Counted from the stretch's first letter, positions 8,291 to 15,817 are shown. The stretch: DNA of 15,916 bases from an uncultured Prosthecobacter sp. (GCA_947523045.1 CANNUR010000045.1:1-15916), one strand, 5' to 3'. Program-made: numbers and translations. The notes: generated by a model from the letters alone, not told the origin.

Positions 8291-9055
8291 ATGCCCCGCT
8301 TTGCCCGTCACTTCGGCATCGATTACTCCGGCGCCGCCACGCCGGAAACGGGCCTGACGGGTTTGCGTGTCTACGAAGCGGTGCCCGGCGGTGAGCCGGT
8401 CGAAATAAGGCCGGCCGACGGGCTTCATTGGAGCCGTCGTGGCCTTGCCTTTTGGCTGGAGGCCGAGCTGTGCACGGGACCGCCGACGTTGGTGGCCATC
8501 GATCACGCCTTTGGGCTGCCGCTGGCCTACGTCGAGACGCACGGCCTCGCGCCTGACTGGCGGTCGGTCATGGACGATTTTGTCCGGCACTGGCCGACCG
8601 ATCAACCAGGAGCACGGGTCGCCGACCTGCGGCAGGCGGTTGGCGGTCGTCGACGCAGCGGCGAGGCGCGCTGGCGGCGGCTTTGCGACCGTCGGGCGCG
8701 GGCGAAGTCGCCCTTCCATTTTGGCGTGCCAGGCAGTGTGGCCAGTTCGACCCATGCCGGCCTGCCCTGGCTGTGGCGTCTGCGCGAGGCCGTGCCGGGG
8801 CTGCAGGTCTGGCCTTTTGACGGCTGGTTGCCGGCCGAGGGCGTCAGTGTGCTGGTGGAGGGGTATCCCTCGCTGTGGAATCGCGAAGGGCCGCGCGACG
8901 GCCGCACCCCGGATCAGCACGATGCCTGGACGCTGGCGCGAGCTCTGGCCGCGGCGGACGCGGAAGGTCGCCTGGAGGCTTGGCTCAAGCCGCCGTTGTC
9001 CGTTGAGGAACGCGCGTCGGCCCGGGTCGAAGGCTGGATTCTGGGGCTGGTGTGA
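8291..9055 (+). CDS. Conserved hypothetical protein with RNase H-like fold signature
   Basis: This 254-residue soluble protein has acidic positions arranged as in RNase H-fold proteins, such as DUF429 or Holliday-junction-resolvase relatives. The first strand is FGIDYSGA with D11, the second acidic site is D70 in VAIDHAFGLP, a glutamate lies in VLVEGYPSLWN (about residue 195), and a late DQHDAWTLARAL helix supplies further Asp residues. In DUF429-type proteins the sequence 'xxIDxxx... EVYPS... HDAxDAxxAA' is comparable. I recognise this layout but cannot give a substrate; nuclease activity is possible, not shown. The ATG lies 3 nt after the upstream stop, making it the last gene of the zigA unit. 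The next gene is convergent, 41 bp away. Confidence 0.78.
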   Translation: MPRFARHFGIDYSGAATPETGLTGLRVYEAVPGGEPVEIRPADGLHWSRRGLAFWLEAELCTGPPTLVAIDHAFGLPLAYVETHGLAPDWRSVMDDFVRHWPTDQPGARVADLRQAVGGRRRSGEARWRRLCDRRARAKSPFHFGVPGSVASSTHAGLPWLWRLREAVPGLQVWPFDGWLPAEGVSVLVEGYPSLWNREGPRDGRTPDQHDAWTLARALAAADAEGRLEAWLKPPLSVEERASARVEGWILGLV

Positions 9056-9096
9056 AGCGACTCCGCCTTCGCGTCACTGGCGTCGGAAGGCGCGGT

Positions 9097-9456
9097 TCAG
9101 ACGGCCGCGTGGGCGCGCAGATCCTCGAGGTCGACAAATTCCAGGGCGTGCACGTGGGTGGCTTCCAGCACCACGGGCGGGGCGCATTCGGCCTCCAGGG
9201 CCTCGGCCCAGCGGGCGACGCAGAGGCACCAGCGGTCGCCGGGTTTCAGGCCGGGGAAATCGTATTCCGGTGCCGGCGTGCTGAGATCGTTGCCGCGGGC
9301 TTGGCTGAAGGCGAGGAAGTCGGCGGTCATCACCGCGCAGACCGTGTGCAGGCCGCGGTCCTCGGGGCCGGTGCGGCAGTAGCCGTCGCGGTAGAAGCCG
9401 GTGAGGGGATTTTGGCAGCAGCCCTGCAGGGGGGTGCCGAGGACGTTGGAGGGCAT
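9097..9456 (-). CDS. DUF2237 family protein
   Basis: With the start at 9456 the product is 119 residues, matching the compact DUF2237 family, whose signature fills the whole chain: NVLGTPLQGC near the N-terminus, PLTGFYRDGYCRTGPEDRG, HTVCAVMTADFLAFSQARG, GNDLSTP, GLKPGDRWCLCVARW and APPVVLEATHVHALEFV. Several cysteines are conserved in the family, but its function is unknown. The frame is open to a further ATG at 9513, but that codon lies inside the terminator hairpin of mdh, so the internal ATG is preferred. Since that terminator separates it from mdh, it needs its own promoter in the short 9457-9493 stretch, or depends on read-through; I see no clear promoter. Confidence 0.87.
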   Translation of the reverse strand: MPSNVLGTPLQGCCQNPLTGFYRDGYCRTGPEDRGLHTVCAVMTADFLAFSQARGNDLSTPAPEYDFPGLKPGDRWCLCVARWAEALEAECAPPVVLEATHVHALEFVDLEDLRAHAAV

Positions 9457-9493
9457 GCAGGAGAAACGTGGCGCGTTTGGCGCGGGTTGGTAC

Positions 9494-9531
9494 AAAAAAA
9501 GCCCGTGCCGCACGCGGGGCGCGGCACGGGC
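9494..9531 (-). terminator. Rho-independent terminator of mdh
   Basis: Read on the minus strand, an 11-bp perfect stem (GCCCGTGCCGC pairing with GCGGCACGGGC) with a 9-nt loop is followed by seven T residues. It begins 14 nt after the mdh stop codon. This is a textbook intrinsic terminator and the only strong one in the window. Confidence 0.95.
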
Positions 9532-9545
9532 GAAGGGGGCAGGGG

Positions 9546-10541
9546 TCAGTTGAGGCCGAGTTCCTGGACCGCGGCGCGCTCTTCCTTGAGCTCGGTTTCC
9601 GTCGCTTCAATCTTGGCGCGGCTGAACTCGTTGACCGGCACGTCCTGGACGATCTCCCACTTGGCGCCGTCGGTGCGGATCGGGAAGGAGAACATCAGGC
9701 CCTTGGCAATGCCGTAGCTGCCATCGCTGCAGACGGCAACGCTGGTCCAGTCGCCGGCCGGGGTCGGGCGGGTCAGGCTGAACACCGTGTCGCAGGCGGC
9801 GTTGGCGGCCGAGGCGGCGGAGGACAGGCCGCGCGCCTTGATGATCGCGGCGCCGCGCTGCTGGACCGTGCTGATGAACTCGCCCTTGAGCCAGTCGTGA
9901 TCGCTGATGACCTTGGTGGCCGGCTTGCCGCCGATCTGGGCGTTGAAGAAGTCGGGGTACTGGGTGGCGCTGTGGTTGCCCCAGATCGTCATGTTGGTGA
10001 CCGTGCTGTGGTGGGCGCCGGACTTGGCGGCGAGCTGGCTCTTGGCGCGGTTTTCATCGAGGCGGGTCATGGCGAACCAGCGGTCGGAGGGCACACCCTT
10101 GGCGTTGTTCATGGCGATCAGGCAGTTCGTGTTGCAGGGGTTGCCCACAACCAGTACGCGCACATCGCCGGCGGCGTTCTTCTCGATGGCCTTGCCTTGG
10201 CCGGTGAAAATGCCGCCATTGATCTTCAGCAGGTCCTTGCGCTCCATGCCGGGGCCGCGCGGCACCGAGCCGACCAGGATGGCCCAGTTAACGCCTTTGA
10301 AGCCCTCATCAAGGTCGGCGGTCGGGGTGACCCCCTGCAGCAGCGGGAAGGCGCAGTCGTCGAGCTCCATGCAGACGCCGTTGAGGGCGCTCAAGGCCTT
10401 CTCGTCATTGCGCTCGATGAGGCGCAGGTTGACCGGCTGGTCCGGGCCGAAGAGGGCGCCGGAGGCGATGCGGAACAGGAGGGAATAACCAATCTGACCG
10501 GCGGCGCCGGTGACTGCAACGGTGATGGGGGCTTTGCTCAT
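9546..10541 (-). CDS. mdh: Malate dehydrogenase
   Basis: The product is 331 residues and interconverts malate and oxaloacetate with NAD(H) in the TCA cycle. The nucleotide-binding loop [10 protein letters not shown] is at 12-21, and an acidic residue after the second strand (LIERND, E43) favours NAD over NADP. The mobile active-site loop [14 protein letters not shown] (92-105) supplies the substrate-binding arginines, GNPCNTNCL (133-141) follows, and the catalytic pair is D162 in TRLDENRA with H190 in [12 protein letters not shown]. The sequence resembles the cytosolic-type MDH group ([13 protein letters not shown]) rather than the E. coli or LDH-like types. The start at 10541 gives the standard [19 protein letters not shown]-terminus; upstream in-frame codons to 10604 look non-coding. 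It is probably monocistronic, given the strong terminator. Confidence 0.95.
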   Translation of the reverse strand: MSKAPITVAVTGAAGQIGYSLLFRIASGALFGPDQPVNLRLIERNDEKALSALNGVCMELDDCAFPLLQGVTPTADLDEGFKGVNWAILVGSVPRGPGMERKDLLKINGGIFTGQGKAIEKNAAGDVRVLVVGNPCNTNCLIAMNNAKGVPSDRWFAMTRLDENRAKSQLAAKSGAHHSTVTNMTIWGNHSATQYPDFFNAQIGGKPATKVISDHDWLKGEFISTVQQRGAAIIKARGLSSAASAANAACDTVFSLTRPTPAGDWTSVAVCSDGSYGIAKGLMFSFPIRTDGAKWEIVQDVPVNEFSRAKIEATETELKEERAAVQELGLN

Positions 10542-10641
10542 GGCGGGGCTGTTACCATGGAGAAGCGGCCCGGGCCGGCAAGGAAAATGGCGAGACCAAG
10601 CCAAAATGTCGGGCGCACACGAAAACCTGCCACATTTGGCT

Positions 10642-10663
10642 GCCTTTAGCGTAGGTTAAAGGC
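10642..10663. promoter_or_regulatory. Perfect 7-bp inverted repeat in the divergent mdh / secreted-protein promoter region
   Basis: GCCTTTA (10642-10648) and TAAAGGC (10657-10663) are exact inverted repeats with an 8-nt spacer. The repeat lies 100 bp upstream of the mdh start and 52 bp upstream of the start at 10716, just left of a TTGACA box. The placement fits an operator for a dimeric regulator controlling one or both genes. I cannot assign a regulator. Confidence 0.4.
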
Positions 10664-10666
10664 CTG

Positions 10667-10694
10667 TTGACAACCCACGGATCGCTGCTGATAC
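10667..10694 (+). promoter_or_regulatory. Candidate sigma70-type promoter for the secreted protein gene
   Basis: A perfect -35 hexamer TTGACA (10667-10672) is followed after 16 nt by TGATAC, preceded by a TG two bases further upstream as in extended -10 elements. The -10 match is poor, so this rests mainly on the -35 box and its position just upstream of the gene. Confidence 0.35.
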
Positions 10695-10715
10695 GTCAAC
10701 CCATCCTGATCCCTC

Positions 10716-11642
10716 ATGAAAACATCGCTCTTGCTCGCCGGCCTGCTCCTCGGTGCCGCCACTACAACCCTGGCCCAAGTGCCTGGATCGGTCGCCAACG
10801 TCACGTTCAATTTCACGCTGAGCTTCAGCAAGGAGGGCACTGTGATGAGGGACGAAGAAACCGGCAAGCCCATCACCGGCAAGGATGAATTCGGCGAGCT
10901 GCTTGGTGGACCGGCTTTCAGGAACGAATGGACCATCGTCAAGACGAACCGGGATGAGGAAGTCCTCAGCGAGGAAACCCATGAGGAGTACGTCTCCAAG
11001 ATCGGCACCCGCAAGTACGGCAACAAGGAGTTTCTCCTGGATCTTCTCGGAAGAGGTTTTCTGCCTGAGGAAGATGGCAAGGGACCCAGCATCGCCGGTT
11101 GGGCGCTGGTGCAGGTGAGCGGCACCTTTGGCGGTGACGGGGAGTATTATTCGGGGGTTGACTTCCTTTATGCTGTCCATGCCAAGCGCGGTATTACCGT
11201 GCCGCTCACCTGGGATGTCATTGACCGGGATTATGAGGCGCGCGACGGCTTCGCGGAAAACTGGAACTGGAAGTCTGTCGACCGGCAGGACTACGTCAAA
11301 GACGTCCAGACCCTGCGTGTGACCGATGCCGGCAATTGGAAGTCCGTCCGCCGCTATGTCATGGATTTCGACGGCCTCCTGGAGCCGGGTGACGCCACGG
11401 AGAGTGCCTACCAGTTTCAGGGCATCTACACCAATGCTGAAAAGCTGACCAAGGTCCGCACCGGCGACCCGGAGAATCCTGAGGTTGTTGTTTACCAGTG
11501 CGGCCCCAGCAAGCTCGACAAGATCTCGGGCACTGGCACCATCGACCGCGAAGTCATTGAAGGATCGTTCACCACGGGCGCCGGCAAGGTCTATCCCGAC
11601 ATTTCCGAGCAGTTCCCTGAGGCTGCGGAAGACTACTTCTAA
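10716..11642 (+). CDS. Secreted protein of unknown function
   Basis: The 308-residue product starts with a clear signal peptide (MKTSLLLAGLLLGAATTTLAQ, cleavage around residue 20, LA-Q). The mature part is acidic and polar with no transmembrane helix. It looks like an all-beta protein, with alternating hydrophobics such as SVANVTFNFTLSFS and a W/Y-rich middle (ENWNWKSVDRQDY). The motif NWKSV occurs twice, in ENWNWKSVDR and GNWKSVRRY. I recognise no known domain. Its composition resembles lineage-specific secreted proteins of Verrucomicrobiota whose genes are often annotated hypothetical. It is transcribed divergently from mdh, 174 bp away, and followed 99 bp later by a membrane-anchored protein on the same strand. 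Confidence 0.8.
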   Translation: MKTSLLLAGLLLGAATTTLAQVPGSVANVTFNFTLSFSKEGTVMRDEETGKPITGKDEFGELLGGPAFRNEWTIVKTNRDEEVLSEETHEEYVSKIGTRKYGNKEFLLDLLGRGFLPEEDGKGPSIAGWALVQVSGTFGGDGEYYSGVDFLYAVHAKRGITVPLTWDVIDRDYEARDGFAENWNWKSVDRQDYVKDVQTLRVTDAGNWKSVRRYVMDFDGLLEPGDATESAYQFQGIYTNAEKLTKVRTGDPENPEVVVYQCGPSKLDKISGTGTIDREVIEGSFTTGAGKVYPDISEQFPEAAEDYF

Positions 11643-11696
11643 GGGTGTCGGCGGCGAATTTTTTCACCGGACTCGCACGGTGTGTTATTTTGGCCT

Positions 11697-11727
11697 GCCA
11701 CCTTGGAGGCCAGATGCCTCTGGTGGC
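11697..11727 (+). promoter_or_regulatory. Two-tier hairpin in the 5' leader of the HEAT-like gene
   Basis: GCCACC (11697-11702) pairs with GGTGGC (11722-11727). Inside it GAGGC (11706-11710) pairs with GCCTC (11716-11720) around the loop CAGAT, with a small asymmetric internal loop (3 versus 1 nt). The structure ends 14 nt before the ATG at 11742 and has no T-run, so it is more likely a leader structure than a terminator. Confidence 0.4.
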
Positions 11728-11741
11728 GCCCTTCTCTTGCC

Positions 11742-12317
11742 ATGAATGCCCGCTGGATCCTCGCCGCCGCTGCCGTCTGCGGCTTGCTCGTCGTCCTCTT
11801 CGCCTTCCGTGCCGGAGGGCCTGATCGCACGCCGCCCCTGCCGGCCGCCGCCGCGCCGCGGGAGGCAGCTTCCCGCGCTTCCGCCCCCACGGACACCCCA
11901 TCCGCCGGCGCGTCGCCGGCCGCGGCTCCCGCGGTGGCCGTGACCCCGGCGCCGGTTGCCCAGGCCGTGCCGCAGATTCTTGAGGCCATTCATGAGGCAT
12001 CGATTTCCTACGACGCCAAGGAGCTGCCGAAGCTTCAGCCCTACCTGATCCATCCCGATGCCGAGGTGCGCGCGGCGGCGCTTGACGGCGTGCTGGTGCT
12101 TGGCGATGCCGCCGGCGCGCCCCTGCTGCGCCAGGCGGCAAGCACGCTCAAGGATCCGCGCGAGGCGGTGAAGTACCTCGACGCCGCCGAGTACCTGGAG
12201 TTGCCCAGCGGCTCGCTGCTCGCCGGCAAGAAAAAGGCCGGCAGCCCGGCGAAGGATGAGGCCAAAAAGGACGGCCAGCCGCCGGCCCGCATTCCCTTCC
12301 GCCGCAACCGCGACTGA
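11742..12317 (+). CDS. Membrane-anchored protein with a HEAT-like repeat region
   Basis: Starting at 11742 the product has 191 residues. An N-terminal hydrophobic helix (MNARWILAAAAVCGLLVVLFAF, residues 1-22) acts as an uncleaved anchor or signal. It is followed by a low-complexity A/P/T/S-rich linker (about 25-75) that would span the periplasm. Residues about 78-150 form an alpha-helical section in which HPDAEVRAAALDGVLVLGD looks like one HEAT repeat (the D-x-x-V-R-x-x-A-x-x-x-L pattern). The C-terminus is K/A-rich and ends in basic residues (RIPFRRNRD). HEAT repeats mediate protein-protein contacts, and no catalytic motif is seen. The frame is open to 11682, but those codons would precede a perfect membrane anchor and are unlikely to be used. 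A 46-nt gap to the next gene on the same strand suggests co-transcription. Confidence 0.75.
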   Translation: MNARWILAAAAVCGLLVVLFAFRAGGPDRTPPLPAAAAPREAASRASAPTDTPSAGASPAAAPAVAVTPAPVAQAVPQILEAIHEASISYDAKELPKLQPYLIHPDAEVRAAALDGVLVLGDAAGAPLLRQAASTLKDPREAVKYLDAAEYLELPSGSLLAGKKKAGSPAKDEAKKDGQPPARIPFRRNRD

Positions 12318-12363
12318 GCTTTTCGCTGGCGCCGACCGGCGGCACCGCCAAGGTGCGTGGCCC

Positions 12364-12963
12364 ATGCCAGACGCTCCGCCCCTGCCCGAGGATCATCCCG
12401 CCCGCCGCGATTTCGCGCCGCTGGGGTATGAGGTGGCGCGCTGGCTCGATGCCTGGAAGTTGCTGCAAACACGCTGGCGCAAGCAGGCCTTTGCCGCGCC
12501 GCTGCAGGCGTTTTTGGACCGCTGGCTGCCGCGTGAGACTGTTGGGGCGCTCCCGGAGGTTTTCGAACTCGGCCTCTGCGGTGGTTGGCTGAACGTCGCG
12601 CCGCTGCCCGCCGTGCTTGACCCGCGCTGGCAGGCGCTGCTGCATCTGCCAGCCCTGCGTGCGTTCTGGATCGCCAGTCTGCGCGCCGCCCATGCCCAAC
12701 ACCTGCAGCAGCACGTGGCCCCGGCCTGGTGCCTCGATCCCACACCCCTGCCTCCCGGCAGTGTCATCGCCGGCCTCGGCATCGGTGCCTGGGAAGAGCT
12801 GCCGACCTTGCGCGCCCAGGGCGAACGCCTGACGGAAGTGACGGTCGGTACCGACCGCGTCCTGCGCCGTGAAGCGGCGCCGGAGGCCGAGGCCTTCACC
12901 GCACGGTACCGACGCCGCGAAGACGGCAAAATCGTGCTGGAGCAGGCTTGGCGGAGCGATTGA
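12364..12963 (+). CDS. Hypothetical protein, tryptophan-rich, unknown function
   Basis: The product has 199 residues from the ATG at 12364; the frame is open upstream to 12256 but that part overlaps the preceding gene. It has no signal peptide or transmembrane helix. The N-terminal half is helical and rich in W, L and R (VARWLDAWKLLQTRWRKQAF). The C-terminal third looks like beta strands with conserved-looking charged turns (ERLTEVTVGTDRVLRRE, RYRRREDGKIVLEQAW). I recognise no family. Its codon use matches the neighbours, and a long intact frame in a tightly packed region supports a real gene. It is probably co-transcribed with the HEAT-like gene. Its stop is 6 nt from the convergent DUF2238 gene. 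Confidence 0.7.
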   Translation: MPDAPPLPEDHPARRDFAPLGYEVARWLDAWKLLQTRWRKQAFAAPLQAFLDRWLPRETVGALPEVFELGLCGGWLNVAPLPAVLDPRWQALLHLPALRAFWIASLRAAHAQHLQQHVAPAWCLDPTPLPPGSVIAGLGIGAWEELPTLRAQGERLTEVTVGTDRVLRREAAPEAEAFTARYRRREDGKIVLEQAWRSD

Positions 12964-12969
12964 CCGACG

Positions 12970-13632
12970 TCACGGAGGGGGTCCTGGGGGGCTGACGGAC
13001 TGCTGCTTCGGATCGCTTTGAAGTCGCTCCGAAATCGCCACCACACCCAGTGTCAGCAGGGCGCCGAAAGCGGCGAGGGCCACGTCCTTCTGGGCATCCC
13101 AGATGTCGCCCTGAGTGCCGAGGTAGGTCATGCCGGCATCGCCGCCGAGCACGCTGGCTGCGAGCCATTCGACCAGTTCGTAAAAGACCGAGGTCGACAG
13201 CACAAGATCGAGCGGCAGCAGGTAGCTCCAGAAGCCGCGGGCGCCGAACAGGCCTTGGACAGTTTCCCGGAAGGGCCGGGCGAGCAGGACGCCGTAGAGG
13301 AAGTGGGCGAGGCGGTCGAAGTGATTGCGCTGCCAGCCGAAGATCGCGTTGAAGGAATCGCCGGTGAGCCGGTGCCACCAGGCATCATAGGGCACTTCCG
13401 AGTAGGTGTAATGAGCGCCGATCTGGTGCAGGACCATGAACAGGAAGAGCAGCGTCCAGGCCGGCGTGGAGAACAGGCGGCGACGCCAGGCGGCGCGCGC
13501 CACCGGCACAGCGGCGAGCACGAGCAGATTTTCCAGCACCCAGTCCTGCCGGTGTAGCGGCGCCACCGCCAGCGCTCCCCAGATCAGGAGGAAGGCGATG
13601 CCGAGGCCCTTGACCCAGCGTTCCTGTGCCAT
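12970..13632 (-). CDS. DUF2238 (YjdF-like) integral membrane protein
   Basis: This 220-residue protein has about six predicted transmembrane helices (around 8-24, 32-48, 57-74, 107-121, 136-158 and 184-202). It carries the family-defining polar motifs: HQIGAHYTYSEVPYD (69-83), QRNHFDRLAHFLYG (101-114), YELVEW (151-156) and LGTQGDIWDAQKD (171-183). These match DUF2238, which includes E. coli YjdF (about 209 residues). The family has no established function; the buried H, E and D residues hint at a transporter or enzyme, but that is speculation. The C-terminus is a short P/S-rich cytoplasmic tail. The gene lies 168 bp downstream of the sialidase-like gene on the same strand. That gap shows no gene or clear terminator. 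Confidence 0.87.
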   Translation of the reverse strand: MAQERWVKGLGIAFLLIWGALAVAPLHRQDWVLENLLVLAAVPVARAAWRRRLFSTPAWTLLFLFMVLHQIGAHYTYSEVPYDAWWHRLTGDSFNAIFGWQRNHFDRLAHFLYGVLLARPFRETVQGLFGARGFWSYLLPLDLVLSTSVFYELVEWLAASVLGGDAGMTYLGTQGDIWDAQKDVALAAFGALLTLGVVAISERLQSDPKQQSVSPPGPPP

Positions 13633-13800
13633 GCCACTTCAACGACGGCAGGGCGGAGGTTCCTTCGACTCACTCGTCTCGCCGGGTGCCGGCGTGCAGT
13701 GGTGGGCGCGGCAATGGATTGCCTGCGGCAGACGCCACGGTTGAGGTGCGCGCATAGCCCGGGGGTGACAGGCCAGCGCGGAGGAATCCATCTCCACCTT

Positions 13801-15339
13801 TCAGCGCGCTGCAGGCTGGGCTGGCAGCTCCGTGACAAGGACGGCCGTCTGAGGCGACTTGCCGGAGTAGTAGGACAGGTAGTGTCTGTTCCCAATCACC
13901 GTGGCGTTGACGTTGCCGGCATCGATGGAGGCCGTACTGCCCTTGGCCACCGCTTCGGAGGCGGGCCAGTGAAGTGGGTGATCGAAGATGCGGTTGGCAT
14001 CCACGACCCGGCGCCGCAGGACACCGCCGGCGCCGCGCTGGTAGTAGTAGTTGCTGAGCAGGCCGGTTTGGGGTTCGAGAATCAGGCTGGGCGTGGAGAG
14101 TAGGACATCGCTGATGTTGGTGCGGCGACGCGTCCAGCTCGCGCCAGAGTCCGTGGACACCAGTTGGAACTGCGCCCGCTCGGTGGTCGAGCCACGCTGC
14201 TCCGTGCGGGCGATGGCGAGGATTCTGCCATTGCCAAGATAAACGGCGGAGGGTTCGGTCGGCCACTGCGCCAGGTTCAGGCCGGATTCGTGGGTGGTTT
14301 GTGTCCAGGTGAGGCCGTTGTCGCGGCTCGTCAGCGTGCCCCACGAGTGGTTGTCGTCCTCCCGGTAACCGCCGGCGAACCACAGTGCCATGAGACCCAC
14401 TTCCGGCACGGTGAAGATGTCGGTGATCTGCACGGGAACCGGCGACAGGACCGGCGTTGCCACCCGGGTGAAGGCCAAGCCGTCGGTCGTTCGGTACAGG
14501 TCATGCTGCCAGTCCCGGCCGACCCGGCGCGCCCACAGCAGCATGGCACCCGCGGAATCCTGGCCCTTGCCAATGGCGACCTCGCCATAGCCGGGTGAAC
14601 TGGCCACAACCGTTTCCGGCGTCCAGGTTTTGCCGCGGTCGCTGGAGGTGCGCGCATACAGCACGCGGGCATCCTCGCCGACCGTGTGCCCTGAGCCGCG
14701 ACTGTACACACAGACCAGCGTGTCGCCAATGGCCTGCAGCATCGGCCAGGAATTGTAACCCTCCGCATCCTCGACAACATGGCCTCCGGCGGGAGCAGGC
14801 ACCGGTGTCACCTTGACCAGGACCAGGCCCGTTGGCTTCGTGAAGGTGTCGGCGGGATCGCCCGGCTCACGCTGCACCCGCACCCACAGGGGCGCCCCGG
14901 GGACAATCTCGTAATAGGATTCCAGGGTGATCGTCCGCGAGTGCAGCGGCGCGGCGGGCAGCGCCGTGCGCACGGGGTTGCCCTGATAATGCCGCTTCGT
15001 GAAGGGCGCGCCATCCAGCACCTGCGACAGGTGGACCCGATAGACGTCCTCCAAGGCGGGGCTCGTGGTCTTGTCGGTCGAGGTCACGACGATTTCGACC
15101 TTCACCGCCCGGCAATCGGCGGGAAGCCCCGTCACGATCCCGGCGACCGACTGTCCGACCGTGCCGCCCGACAAGGACCACACCGGAACCTGGACGGAGC
15201 CGCTCGACATGGGCACCAGGGAAGGCTGGCCTGTCGCGATCGACAGGCTGCCCGCACCGAGTCCGACCGAAGTCGCCTCGGCACCGAGGCCGTGGAGAGA
15301 GGCGGCCGATAGCGCGAGGAAGGGAAGAAGGATTCGCAT
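13801..15339 (-). CDS. Secreted BNR/Asp-box protein, sialidase-like beta-propeller
   Basis: From 15339 the product is 512 residues with a signal peptide (MRILLPFLALSAASLHGLGA, cleavage near 20); the frame extends 11 codons upstream but the signal sequence fixes the start. Residues about 185-510 form a sialidase-like propeller with three Asp boxes of the S-x-D-x-G-x-x-W type: SSDRGKTW (232-239), SRDNGLTW (338-345) and STDSGASW (395-402). Segments such as LYRTTDGLAF and ILAIARTEQRG (373-383) look like additional blades and a possible substrate-binding Arg. Residues about 25-180 are a separate beta-rich N-terminal region that I cannot assign. Exo-sialidase activity is possible, but many propellers of this type act on other sugars or only bind, and I cannot identify a full catalytic Arg triad. 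It is probably periplasmic or extracellular, acting on host or environmental glycans. Confidence 0.82.
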   Translation of the reverse strand: MRILLPFLALSAASLHGLGAEATSVGLGAGSLSIATGQPSLVPMSSGSVQVPVWSLSGGTVGQSVAGIVTGLPADCRAVKVEIVVTSTDKTTSPALEDVYRVHLSQVLDGAPFTKRHYQGNPVRTALPAAPLHSRTITLESYYEIVPGAPLWVRVQREPGDPADTFTKPTGLVLVKVTPVPAPAGGHVVEDAEGYNSWPMLQAIGDTLVCVYSRGSGHTVGEDARVLYARTSSDRGKTWTPETVVASSPGYGEVAIGKGQDSAGAMLLWARRVGRDWQHDLYRTTDGLAFTRVATPVLSPVPVQITDIFTVPEVGLMALWFAGGYREDDNHSWGTLTSRDNGLTWTQTTHESGLNLAQWPTEPSAVYLGNGRILAIARTEQRGSTTERAQFQLVSTDSGASWTRRRTNISDVLLSTPSLILEPQTGLLSNYYYQRGAGGVLRRRVVDANRIFDHPLHWPASEAVAKGSTASIDAGNVNATVIGNRHYLSYYSGKSPQTAVLVTELPAQPAAR

Positions 15340-15429
15340 GGGGGAGCGTGACCGGCAGCGGAACCCTGTCAAGGCGCCTGGGATCGGACGATCCTGATGT
15401 TTTGACTCAGCGTGCTTGTGTCAGGCATG

Positions 15430-15445
15430 ATGCCAACGCTGGCAT
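15430..15445. repeat. Short palindrome upstream of the sialidase-like gene
   Basis: ATGCCA (15430-15435) and TGGCAT (15440-15445) are exact inverted repeats with a 4-nt centre, about 90 bp upstream of the start at 15339. It could be an operator, or chance; nothing else supports it. Confidence 0.3.
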
Positions 15446-15505
15446 GACGGAAACTTCTTCTGCCAATTTCAATCCCGTCGATACAAAGCTGGTTTGATCA
15501 GCGGT

Positions 15506-15817
15506 TCAGGGAAGACGCAGGATTCTGGCAGGCTGGCTGATTCCCGCAGCGGCGAGTTGTCGCGCCTGCCTGGAGCGCGGGGTGATATGGACACCCGATT
15601 CGGTTGCGATCCAAACAAAACCCATGGGGTTGGGCAGCTTTTCGAGTGCAGGGCACTCCTCCCTGAGCCATTTTTTGAGCCAGGCCAGTTTTGCAAGCAC
15701 AGTCGGGACCTCACCAGTATGCGCACGATGGACTTCCATCCATACGACATGTTCTACGCGCCCTTGTTTGTAACCAATGCCATAATCCCAGCGGCTGGAG
15801 CGGGCGTGTCTTGACAT
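15506..15817 (-). CDS. Conserved hypothetical protein, probably 5'-damaged remnant
   Basis: Taking the ATG at 15817 gives 103 residues (TTG at 15826 is an alternative). The chain reads like a real protein: SRWDYGIGYK, VVWMEVHRAHTGEV, LAKLAWLKKWLREE, GFVWIATESGVHITP, SRQARQLAAAGIS and a complete end ARILRLP. I recall a widespread unnamed family with RWDYxIGY, EVHxAxTxEV and QARQLAxAGI motifs and a longer N-terminus. Here the same frame continues upstream through plausible codons (VRRTTLDLDGRL) but hits TAG at 15866-15868, with no good start between, and the frame beyond reads on to a TAA at 15899-15901. This suggests a pseudogene with an in-frame stop. The stretch is clearly more AT-rich than the rest of the window, suggesting an acquired or decaying region. 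The -1 base of its start (A) also breaks the local pattern. Confidence 0.5.
   Translation of the reverse strand: MSRHARSSRWDYGIGYKQGRVEHVVWMEVHRAHTGEVPTVLAKLAWLKKWLREECPALEKLPNPMGFVWIATESGVHITPRSRQARQLAAAGISQPARILRLP

Noticed and set aside
7226..8920. A 564-codon minus-strand open frame across the renalase-like and RNase-H-like genes
   Set aside because: It lies opposite two genes with clear motifs and tight operon spacing; its translation is R/A/G/Q-rich without domain features.
9064..9092. Inverted repeat CGCCTTC / GAAGGCG between the convergent ends of the RNase-H-like and DUF2237 genes
   Set aside because: A 7-bp stem with a 15-nt loop and no T-run on either side is too weak to call a bidirectional terminator.
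11665..11690. CACCG / CGGTG stem followed by TGTTATTTT after the secreted protein gene, as a terminator
   Set aside because: The stem is only 5 bp and the T tract is interrupted; the same bases could equally be a weak -10 region for the next gene.
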